Assembly: GCA_033439295.1 (NCBI GenBank)
Contig: JAVTLE010000014.1
Span: 4,030,001-4,094,000, forward strand
Direction: 5' to 3'
DNA length: 64,000 bases
From: Deuterostichococcus epilithicus
Lineage: Eukaryota; Chlorophyta; Trebouxiophyceae; Prasiolales; Stichococcaceae
Of this stretch, positions 51,007 through 61,018 are shown piece after piece. The notes beneath the pieces were generated by a model. The model made no database searches. It was not told the origin of the DNA and saw only the letters and a program-made list of their open reading frames with translations. The number at the start of each line of letters is the position of its first letter. Within the stretch, counting starts at the first letter, position 1. The position numbers were made by a program, and so were the translations under genes.

Positions 51007-54000
51007 TCAGCCCAGCATACGGCCGATGGCACCGATCAGGCCGCCTCCATTTTGCCGGGGCGGTGGATCTGCAGCAGTGCATTGTGATTAGGTAACGAGC
51101 GGCTCCTACCAGCAAGCAGATTTTCTCCCTCTTGGGTTGCCACGCACAGACGCCAGTGCAGCAGCCATGATGCAGTGCAACTCGCACCGTACCCCCTTCT
51201 CTGCACCGTTTTTGCCTTGGGCATCAGTCCCTGACCGGCCTCATCCTTCCTGTGACATTCTGCAGCCTTTTGCATCCTCGAACGAGCACACCGATGCACA
51301 ACACCCACCTGGGGCAGGCGTGCGCAGGAAGGCAAAGTAAGCATCATCCACTGCTTCCAAGTCCGCGGGCGGCGGCACCGGCTTGACGAGTGACACGGGG
51401 TCGCCCCTGCAGCGCCACGACCTCATTGATGGCATGTTTTGCTGCGCCTGGCATCAGTATATGGCATGCGCCGCTGTTGCAAGCCATATTGCAGGCTGGC
51501 GTCTGGGATATTGCTGCAGGTTGCAGCGTCACCAAGCTGCGCAAGCACAGCGCACAGACTGCCGCGCTCTCATGTCCACCATCACGCTCCCACGGGACAT
51601 GTCCTACCGCGCTGCACTCCAACGCACAGCCTGAAGAAGCGACCCATGGTGCCGCCGACACAGCAGCAGCAGCAGCAGCACAGCAGTCACCTGGAGACCT
51701 GGTCTGCTGAAGGAATGCGCTGAAGGTACACTGTATCGTTCTCTCGCTTGGCCGCTGCCAGGCTGGCGGCAACTGATGCGGAGGTTTCTGCAATGCGCTG
51801 CGGTAGCGCGGGGTCTACTTTCGCGCCACCGGCGGCGCGCTTTGCCGCATCCAGCTGCGCCGCTGCCGCCTATGACACAGACACCCGCATGGTCACGGCT
51901 TGACAAAGTCCTTCGTTGTACTACTGCTTCCTTTTTGTGCTGGAAGGTAACGTTTTTGGGCTACTTTGGGTTTGGACCTTCATGCTGCATGGAGGGTACC
52001 GCGCAGGGACAATAATTTGGCTTCAAGCATGCGATGGGTTTCACCCTGCAGTGCGGGACTGCCCCTGTCGAGATGCTGCAGTGAGACAGCGAGTATGAAA
52101 TGAAACAGAAGTGCACGGTGGAACAGTGTGTCCACGGGTTCTAAAGTTCGAACCTGGAGGCAGGCGATCTGTGTGCCACACTGGTCGTCGGCGGCGGCCG
52201 TCGCCGCCTGGTGCCGCCAAGCGTGACCGCCCAGCAGCGCGGCCTTTGCCACCAGGTGCGCCGCCATGGGCCGCCCCAGCGCCTTTGCGAGCGGCGCATT
52301 GTCTGGCTCCAGGCGCTTGCAGGCGTCCGCGTAGAGCACCTCCGCATGCCGCGCAATCCTGCCGGGAGATGTCTGCCTTGCAAATCTGTTTTGTTGAAGG
52401 AAATGTGGCGTGTCGCCGTCAGGCAGGCGAGGCAGGCTGGGGTCGACTTGGGGGAGTCGTCTGGGTGGCGCAGTGCCCCAGAAAGACACAAGCAATCAGA
52501 TGGGGGGAGGCCACTGATGGACAGGTGTGGACTGCACAGGTTCAATCTATCACAGTTTTTGGGCGTGATGCGTGCGCACCTGGCGAGCAGCGCCGGCGAC
52601 TTGTCATCGGCAGCCGCCTTGGTGTACGTCGCCTCCTGCGCCTGCACACACCAGTGCAATGTGTCTTTCCGAAGCCAGCTGCACCCTGCAGCCGAGCACT
52701 TGAGCGCCCTGGAAGCCGCGCAGCAAGGGCGACGAAGGGCATCTCCAACCTGCGCCGCGATGTGGTCAACAATTGCGTGAAATTGCATCAGCTGCTCCCT
52801 AAACTCGATGATCCACACCTGCGCAAGGCAGACCGCCGCCATGGCGGCGGTCGCGTCGGGCGCCAAGTCAAGCAAACCCTGGAAGTCCAGCCGCAGCGGC
52901 ACGTTGGTGTGCAGGTAGTCGAAGATGCCGGCCGCTTCCTGCAGCCAAGAATCGCAACAGAAGCAGATACTCAGTCACACTTGCTGCGCACAGTGCAAAA
53001 GACGCAACTGGCCGCGCAGGGCGAGTGCATCGTCACTTGGTCAACGGCTGGACATGTGGGGGTGCAGGTGCGGATGCCTTGCCGTGCCGAAGGTCGCCAG
53101 CGCATGGTCAACAGACGCGCGGCCACTGTCTAGCTCGCTGATGTGCACCTGCCGACATCAGCTGTCTGGAGCTGCGGAGCCTTCCTGATTTTCGTCAGTG
53201 GCATGAAACCCTACCTGGAAGCGGCGGGCGGCGCGCTTGCAGCCGGCGTCCGAGGCCAGGTCGGTGGCGGCGGCATCGGCCGACAGCGCCACGGCCAGGT
53301 TGAACAGCACGGCCGCCTTCTCGTATGCCACTGCGGTGCGCTCGTTGCGCTGGTCTGCGCGGCAGCATGTGGAAGTGTGCAACGCACGAGAATGCATCAG
53401 ACAAATGGAACCGAGCATTGACGCAGGGACTTCACGCGAATGACTAGTGTGGGCAGTCACATCTTACGAGACACCATGGCAGTGTCCCAGCCACCCAGTC
53501 AGTCGCTGCCGCCAGGACCTCCTCTGCAAGCCCACCTGAGAATGCATCGCTCTAGGCCCCACCTGAGAATGCGTCGTTCCAGGCGAATACCAGAGGCACG
53601 CCGCGCCGCTCCTGCCCCACTGGGAGCGCCGCCTCCAGCGCCGTTAGCAGCTTGTAGTATCTGCACAGCAACTGGACTAGTCGCGACCGGCGTCATGAAG
53701 TGCATGGGCTTGCTAAGTGTGTGCTCTGGGTATTTTGAGCACATTTTATCCGCAGGTGAGGTAAACATGAATTGCATTCCGCGTTTCATGGAACACTGCA
53801 CAAGGCATGCGCAGTGGGCAACACCGTCAGTGAGATGACCGTTGTTGAACGTGCAGGTTGACTGATGAGGCAGCGCACCTAATGACATTGTCCTGGACGG
53901 ATTCGACGGTCCCGAGCGGCTCTGCTATGAAGTCACGAAGACGGCAAGCTTCGGACACGACGTGCACGGCGCCCAAGGACTGATGAACGTGTGCGCCCTG

Positions 54001-54084
54001 GTTGGCCCGGAGCCAGCCCGCGATGGCGGCGCCGATGTCCAGGCGGCCCGTCCTTTTGCGCGGCACTGCCAGCATGGCTGCCAT
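51007..54084 (-). CDS. BRO1-domain protein (BROX/ALIX-like)
   Basis: Nine exons (54084-53879, 53660-53563, 53354-53215, 52938-52819, 52641-52580, 52358-52154, 51869-51691, 51406-51309, 51068-51007) join in phase to 389 residues, near the size of human BROX. BRO1 domains bind ESCRT-III (CHMP4/Snf7) and act in membrane remodelling and multivesicular body sorting. Family blocks are visible: RYYKLLTALEAALP, FAWNDAFS, AVAYEKAAVLFNLAVALS, CLAQAQEATYTKA, GRPMAAHLVAKAA, AAKRENDTVYLQ and DPVSLVKPVPPP. The protein is little more than the domain: no V domain or Pro-rich tail of ALIX follows. It ends in IGRMLG, without the CaaX box that anchors animal BROX. Exon 2 ends in a duplicated donor site. Confidence 0.88.
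51664..51690. repeat. CAG run in a BRO1 gene intron
   Basis: About seven CAG units directly next to the exon 7 donor, inside the intron on the minus strand. Confidence 0.7.
53531..53584. repeat. 27-base tandem duplication over a BRO1 splice donor
   Basis: Two head-to-tail copies of a 27-base unit starting CCCACCTGAGAATGC each carry the end of exon 2 and its GT donor on the minus strand. Keeping phase requires the first donor; the second would add an in-frame stop. Confidence 0.85.
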
Positions 54085-54882
54085 GGCGTCGGAGCTGGTG
54101 GCCGGCCGCTGACACAGGCGCAGCTGCCGTCTACTCGCGGCAGCTGGTACGCGCCGCTGTCAGATGTCAGCTATCGAACCACCACCATGTCCGCAGCGAA
54201 AGTGGCCGGAGATGGGTGCTTGGGGCACATCCACTCTGCGCAGCACGCCCCGCCAGTATGTTCAACACCTGTCAGACCCAGTCGCCAACATCCTGGTCTC
54301 TCGGTTGAATACACAGCAGGGATTGTTGCAAGGCGCTTGTGAACGGACACACTCAGAAATTCACGATCCTCCACTCCGACAGAACCGGTGCAAGTGCACA
54401 AACGTCATGAGAGCAGCTGGCCACGTATCATTGGTGCGAACCTTGCGAGCGTAGCCAATGTTCGCCAAGAAGTGTCCCAGATCCCAGCGTCGTGCTTGCT
54501 CTGTTGTGCTCTCTCGAAATTAACGACGTTTCAGAGACTGGACTGCGCTCAGAGATGATGCTGATATTGAAGGAGTACGCGGAGCAAAGCAAATTAGCCT
54601 CGGCGACTGGAGACTCCAGCTGCATGAGCAGAGGACCCCTTCATCACGGCACGTGCCATCAGCACACGACACTGAAAGGCTGCGATGTAGGGACGAATGT
54701 CAGTCACGTTCTGAGCACGGACCGCTGTGACGCCGTCATCCACAAGGGGCTGGTGGACTTGCCACACACCAGAGCTCAAACGTGAACGGGGACTCATCTA
54801 AACTAGCTGACGAAACGCGGCAGGCCTCTAGACAGGGGTTGAGGACCATCGTTCAGTTTGTTGGGTCGCTGTTGTTGAACCA
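54085..54882. promoter_or_regulatory. shared upstream region of the BRO1 and glutaredoxin genes
   Basis: About 800 bases between divergent starts. No clear element, repeat or other gene was found. Confidence 0.35.
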
Positions 54883-57777
54883 ATGGCCAAGCTGCAGGAC
54901 GTGAAGACGGTGCAGGAGTTCAATGCTGCCATCGCGAGCGGAGCGGCGGTGCGCCTCCGAAGACTGAACCTCATTTGAAACGCCTGACGTCAGAACACTA
55001 GCCAGAGCATCAATTCCATGCGAAAATGCATGATTGACACCCGCGTCCTGTCGCATGCAATGTGTCGGCGTGACCGTGTCAGTGAGTGAGCAATGGTGCC
55101 CGCACAGGTAGTGCACTTCTGGGCGCCCTGGTGTGAGCCGTGCAAGCACATGGACCAGGTTCTCGCGGCGCTGGCGGGGAACTGCCCGCCATCGACCCGC
55201 TTCCTGCGAGTGCGCACCTCATGCAGACGAGGCTCATGGTCGAATGCCCCTCCACATGTCGCATGCATATGCAATGCGTGCCCCAATGGTTTTGAATTCA
55301 TGGTCGCTGCACTGAGCGGCACGACGACGGGTAAGGCGAACAGGCCATGCGCAAACCCATCATGCTGGCGTCAGGTCGAAGCGGAGGAGGTGGATGACCT
55401 TGCGGAGCGGTATGACGTCTCCGCTGTGCCGCATTTCCTCATCTTCAAGGTGTGCTCTTCGTCGAGGTCTTGCAGCCCGCAAACGAAACTAGTTCTACAG
55501 TGTTCCTGCTGGCAGCTCCATCCAGTATGGAGCGCAATGGTTTGCTAAGCGCATGAGGGCATGTTTGTGTCTGATGCCGATGCACGTGACCTCTACTGCA
55601 GGATGGGAAGGTGGCGGCTGCAGTCGAGGGTGCAGACGCTGCGGCGCTTACCTCGACGGTGACGTCGCATATCGGCGGCGGCGGCGGCCCCGTGTACACC
55701 GGCGCATCTGCGGCGACTGCCGGCGCTCCCAGCTCGCAGCTGGGGGCGTCACCGCCGCCAGCGCAGCAGCCACCACCAGAGGCACAGGTTGCGGCTGGAG
55801 CGAGATCGCCTGCACGCATCGCTTCCTGTCATGCGCACCGCTCTGTCGTGGCTGCAAGTTCCATGTCAGGCTCCACACCAGGCAATGCAGCCTGACTCGA
55901 AGCACAGCTCAACTGACCCTGTACATTGATTCCGCATCGCAGGGCTCCATCCTGCATGCCAACGGGTGGCCCGCGTCGGAGCAGGGCAACGGCAACGCCG
56001 CGCTGACGGCGCGCATTGAGGCGCTGCTCAAGTCCGCGCCCATCCTGCTGTTCATGAAGGCAAGGAGCGCTGGGAGTCTGCTCAAATACTGCTGCAGCAT
56101 CGGTTCAGCATTGCTTGGGCTTCGTGTCTGATGTATAAATTCGTCGGAGGCATGACCCAAGCCTTCGGTGGAATTCTGAATCCCTCCTGGATTTCTCGGT
56201 CATTGTCCGCCGGCAAGGGACTGAGATTGAACTGTCATCTCCGAACTACGCTGGAATGTCAAACTCTGCAGGGCTCGCCGGACGCGCCGCGATGCGGCTT
56301 CAGCGCGCAGGTTGTGCAGGCGCTGCGGGCGACCGGCGCCGACTTCACGCACTTTGACATCCTGCAGGACACTGCCATCCGGGAGGGTCTGAAGGTGCCG
56401 CCGTGCATGTGCCCCTGAGCATCCAGCTGCCTGTCAAGGCGCAGAGTGTGGCGCAACGCCATTGCTTTGTGCCAGCGATCGTCTGCTGTGGTACCCTTTT
56501 TGTCACGCCCTGCTGCAGGCTTTACATGAGTCGTGGCTGGAGGAGAAGCATTGCTGACATCGGCGGCCACTTCCCTGACCTTGCCCTCCTTGCCAAACAT
56601 CCGCACCGTGCCACGCAGGTGCACTCGGAATGGCCGACGTACCCGCAGCTGTACGTGGACGGCGAGCTGCTTGGCGGCGCGGACATCGTGCTGGAGATGG
56701 CCGCCGACGGCGAGCTGAAGGAGGTACCCCTTTTGCGGACAACACCCCTTTCGTGGACGACTTGCTGACGGATGTCTGTGACGTATCTGCAAATCGCGGC
56801 ATCGTCCGTGACGATGCACTATGCGCTGCGGCAATGTTGCAGGTCGGCGGTGCTCTCTGTGCGTGCACATCAACAATGCCGGCAGGACATGCGATCTGCA
56901 GACGTCGCACAATTGCTCGTGTTGTCTTGTGCAGGCACTGAGCCAGGCGGCCAGCGCGCAGCAGAATGGCAGCGGTGACCTGCAGCGGCGGCTGCAGCAG
57001 CTGACGAACAGGTCGCCGGTCATGCTGTTCATCAAGGTGCGTCGTACAATGTCGATGGCAGCCCGGCGGGTTACAGCGGCAGAGCAATCTCTGCTCAAGG
57101 CCAACCCTCGGTAGCGGCCGGTCAGGTCCCTCAGACAACCACCAGTGGCATATCGATCGGAACAGGCATGCTTAGGCAGCTGTTGGTTGTCCGTCCGAGC
57201 AGCTTCTCCTCAGTGGCTGCACTCCAGTTGACGCACCAGCTGTTTGCCGCCTTCCGGCGCTTGTGCGGGAAGTCGGGCAACTCTTGCCTGCTTGTCCGAC
57301 AGTCATGCTGTACCTCTTAGAACAACGCGAAGTTGCCCTGCGTGCAGGGCTCGCGTGAGCAGCCATTCTGCCGCTTCAGCAAGGCGGCAGTGGCGGCGGT
57401 GCAGCAGATGGGCGTGGCTTTCGACACCTTCGACATATTCTCGGTGAGCGGCACCGGCTCTTGGAGGGTCCCATGAATTCACAGTAAGCGTACACAACAG
57501 CGGCAGCGGCTCATTCCGACAGCTTGCGTGTGGTTGCTTTGATAATGTCCACTCAGAGGCTGACTTTAAGGCGAGCCAAATACCTTTCGGTTTCCCCGGT
57601 TGAGCAGTGACTCGATCGTGCATTGCACAGGATGACGAGGTGAGGGAGGGGCTGAAGAAGTACTCCGACTGGCCGACGTATCCGCAGCTGTACGTCGGGG
57701 GCGAGCTGCTTGGCGGCGCGGACATCATTGCCGAAATGGCGGAATCCGGCGAACTCAAGGAGGCACTGTCCGCCTAA
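54883..57777 (+). CDS. GRXS17: multidomain monothiol glutaredoxin (Trx-Grx-Grx, GRXS17/PICOT-type)
   Basis: Ten exons (54883-54948, 55108-55209, 55375-55449, 55602-55787, 55943-56059, 56272-56394, 56619-56723, 56935-57036, 57348-57443, 57631-57777) join in phase to 372 residues. The family handles [2Fe-2S] clusters with glutathione in the cytosol and nucleus. The Trx-like domain (1-100) has a full WCEPC active site (W30-C34) and VEAEEV...AVPHFLIFK. After an Ala/Pro/Gln linker comes glutaredoxin domain 1 with CGFS (C190) and [18 protein letters not shown]. Domain 2 has the same frame but reads CRFS (C300-S303), followed by [18 protein letters not shown]. Two Grx domains match animal PICOT; land-plant GRXS17 usually has three. 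Intron 5 has a GC donor (AAG|GCAAGG). The donor of exon 4 (CAG|GTTGCG) is the weakest junction. Confidence 0.92.
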
Positions 57778-59000
57778 GGGGCCTGGCGCCATGGCTGCGG
57801 CTGCTGCTTGGATCAGGCGGCGCTGAAGTAGCGAGAGTATTGGCCCCCCGATGGCCTGTGCAGCTTGTCAAGCTCTGAAGCAGCTCATGCTTCAGCTCAT
57901 GTATCTGTCAAAGCGATATCCCGCGGGGCGTGCCTTAATGACGCATGCATGTACAACGGCGCAGAGCGCTGCAACAGCAGCTGCGCGCTGCCTCGCTGTG
58001 CTCGCCACAGGACACAGCGGCCTTGACCGACTCAGTAAGTGATGGCGTCAGCTCACATGGGCCATTACACATCCCATTCTTCCGGATGCATCGTTGCTCT
58101 TATCGTAGGGTTTTACGATGTCACACAACGCGCAACACGTCCTCGCCCGATTCATGACGTGACAGACACTTGCACGCCAGTTCGCCAGTACCGGCTGTTT
58201 GCAGATTTTTTGGAGCGAGAATCTGCACACCTCCCGCAACGGCAGGATAGCCAGCGCGCCCTCCTACGGTGCGCCCTTCACTCGCCACGGTCGCGAACCT
58301 CCTTCAACTCTCTCGCCCGGCCTTGGGCACCAACGGGCGCCGCAGGACAGCAAACATCAGCAGCCCATGACAGCAACTGGCTGACAGCGACCTGGCTCGC
58401 GAGCCCGCCTACGGAGGGGAAGGGACGCTGGCTGGCAGCTTGGCAATTCGCTGAGGGTCCACTTGGCAATCGCTTCACCAGCTTGCCACAAGGCACCGCA
58501 ACGGCAGCCTGGGCCTATTCATTCGCAGCAGAAGCAAGTGTGCGGGCTCGAGGCATCATAGATCTGTCGGCTGGGGTTGGACAGGTCACTGACCTGCAAG
58601 GGCAATTCCGTTCTCTTTCAGGAGACCTGGCACCCAGCCACCTTCTCGGCCTGTGTCTGCGGATGCTGTGCTGACTGGCTGTGCTACCTGCCTAAGCTGT
58701 CCAAGACGCGCGTGTCGCTGCCCTCCCTAAACTCGCTGACGTGCTCTTGGGGTCTATTGTGGTTTGTACGTACAGCAGTTGCTTCTTCTGGCTCCTGCCT
58801 CGACTGCAGTTCGTGGCGAGTCGAGCCAGCACTGTGACAAGCGTCCCAACGGACAGCTTATTTGCAGGTGGTCCTGCTGCAAAACTCGCCTTTAGACTGA
58901 AGTATGACATCCCCGATGTTTGCACTGAATCCTGGCTGTGATTTGTCTTACGCAGTGCCCGGTGTCAGTCAGTCCATACTCGCCATACATCTTTGCCGGC
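57778..59000. other. intergenic region glutaredoxin / A20-AN1
   Basis: About 1.2 kb with no supported gene. The longest plus-strand frame (58039-58674) shows no known motif and no good exon structure. It presumably contains the glutaredoxin 3' untranslated region and the next promoter. Confidence 0.4.
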
Positions 59001-60283
59001 ATGGACTCCAACACGCAGAAGGAGGCACCCATGCCGAAGCTCTGCGCAGCGGGCTGCGGTTTCTTTGCGTGCGTGTTCATCCTCCCCAGGGCATGAATTG
59101 GTCGCCGTGTACGGGCTGTCTTGCTTCGATTTGAATTTGCCATGCTCTACCGTGCCGTAATTCTGTCTACGCATGAGCATGCCTGAAAACTGCCCGGCTG
59201 CCACTGCTGCTGAGGATATTGGCCAATGTGTTGTCTGACCCTGGACATTGCGTTGACGCCAACTGAGTTGCCGACTTGCGTCTCGTCAACTGCAGCAACC
59301 CGCACCTCGACAACATGTGCTCCAAGTGCAACCGGGAGCACCAGGCGTCTGAGGCCACAGCCAACGCGATTGCCTCTACAGCAGCGCCGGCCATTGCCTC
59401 CGCCCAGGCCGGCGCCGTGCCAGCACAGCCGCCCGCACTCCAGCTGCCCGTACCGCAGCAGCAGCTTGCCGAGGTGCCAGCGCCCGCCCCGCCGCAGAGC
59501 CCGACGCTGCCGGCCTTCAAGTCGACGTCAGAGGCGCCCGCCACCTCGGCGGCGGAGCCGGCCCGGCAGCAGCCGCAGCAGCCGCTGTCGCCCAAGGTGC
59601 TGGAGGCGGTCACCGCTGCCGCCGCGGCTGCGGCGGCGGGCGACTTTCGCAGCCCGCAGCAGCAGGAGCAGCAGGCATCCGCTGCCGCGGCGGAGGACGC
59701 AGCGGAGGAGGGGCCGCCGCGCCGCGTGCAGCGCAACACCAACCGCTGCTTCAGCTGCAACAAGAAGGTGTACTTATTTGCGCTCTCTGCGCTTGCTGGT
59801 GGTGGCTGGTGGTGCTGCAACCTTATACGCACTGGCCTGCCGCCGCTGCCGCTCTGCACGTGTTGACGTCCACTGTGGAGATGATCTGCCGCTTTCAATG
59901 GGCTTGTGCTCATTGGTTGCTAACCTGCGAGTGCAGGTGGGGCTGACGGGGTTCAAGTGCCGCTGCGGCTTCGTCTTTTGCGGCCCGCACCGCATGGCAG
60001 AGGCCCACGAGTGCGATTTCGACTGGAAGAGCACCGGTGAGCCTTTGCCTGCCGTTCATCGTGTGCATCATCATCAACTCAGCCTGCATGACATGCGCTG
60101 AGAGCAATGCGCTGAGAGCAAAGGCTGCCTGCTGAGTCCCAACACCTCACCCCACCTCTAGTAACTACATTAAGTAGCCACTTAGCGGCCCGTTCTGACT
60201 TTAGCTGTTGAACGCGCGCAGGTCGCGAGAAGCTCGCCCAGAACAACCCCCTCATCACTGCGGACCGCGTCACCCGCTTCTGA
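59001..60283 (+). CDS. A20/AN1 zinc finger stress-associated protein
   Basis: Four exons (59001-59068, 59296-59767, 59937-60036, 60222-60283) join in phase to 233 residues. The N-terminal A20 finger is split by intron 1: LCAAGCGFFA joined to NPHLDNMCSKC. The C-terminal AN1 finger reads RCFSCNKK, VGLTGFKCRCGFVFCGPHRMAEAHEC and D-F-D, ending REKLAQNNPLI. Plant SAP proteins of this build act in stress tolerance, and some have ubiquitin ligase activity. The linker between the fingers is unusually long (about 130 residues) and rich in Ala, Pro and Gln, which explains the size above the usual 160-180 residues. Confidence 0.95.
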
Positions 60284-61018
60284 TTGAAGCCAGCGCACAG
60301 CGGTGTCTAGGGCGATGCCCGGCAATGACCAGAAAGTGGCAGACATGAAGGTTTGGGCTGCAAGCAGGTGCTTGCTTGCCCTAACATGCAGCGGACATGC
60401 CCCTGGTGTCGATGCGGCAAGAAAGCACATACAGCAAACACATAAGGCCATGTCACCTGCTTTGCGTCGTGCGGCAGTCCAGCGATTGTGCCGCCTCCTC
60501 GTGTATGGCAGATTAAACGGTCGCCCCGTCTTCTTTGGTTTTCATCGCCCTGTTTGCGGGCTTGTCTCTCAGATCTCTAGGTAGGTGGGAGAGGTGGATG
60601 GCCGCAATTTGTTTGGACCAGCCGTCGAGGGAAATCACCCCAAGACATTCGCCTTTGGAAGGACGTTGTGCCTCCATTCCTCGATGCCAGCCGCACTCCT
60701 CCTCATAATCGGCTTTATTACACAGCCCTTACTAGCAGGGAGCCAGTGCATCGACGAACACCGACAATGCTTGGAACGCCCCACCCCAGCATCCTAATTA
60801 CCTAGCAAGCTGTTGAACTACACACCCGCATGCACCTGCCAGCAGCGGTTTTCACTCGCAAGGGTCGGCCACGGCATGCACCAGAAAACGATATTGAAAG
60901 CTTGGCACTTGTATGTCTCTTGCTGCCACAAGGTTCCGATGCTTGACTTCTGCATGTTCAACGGCATGCCAGCCCTTCCTCGCAGTGACAGCCGCTTGCC
61001 CTGGGCAAAACCCACTGC
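60284..61018. other. convergent intergenic region A20-AN1 / PEX14
   Basis: Holds both 3' ends. A minus-strand TGTAA (TTACA at 60718-60722) lies about 300 bases past the PEX14 stop and may be its poly(A) signal. No gene was seen. Confidence 0.4.

Noticed and set aside
58039-58674. 211-residue plus-strand frame between glutaredoxin and A20/AN1
   Set aside because: No recognisable motif, no supported splice structure and no relation to neighbours.
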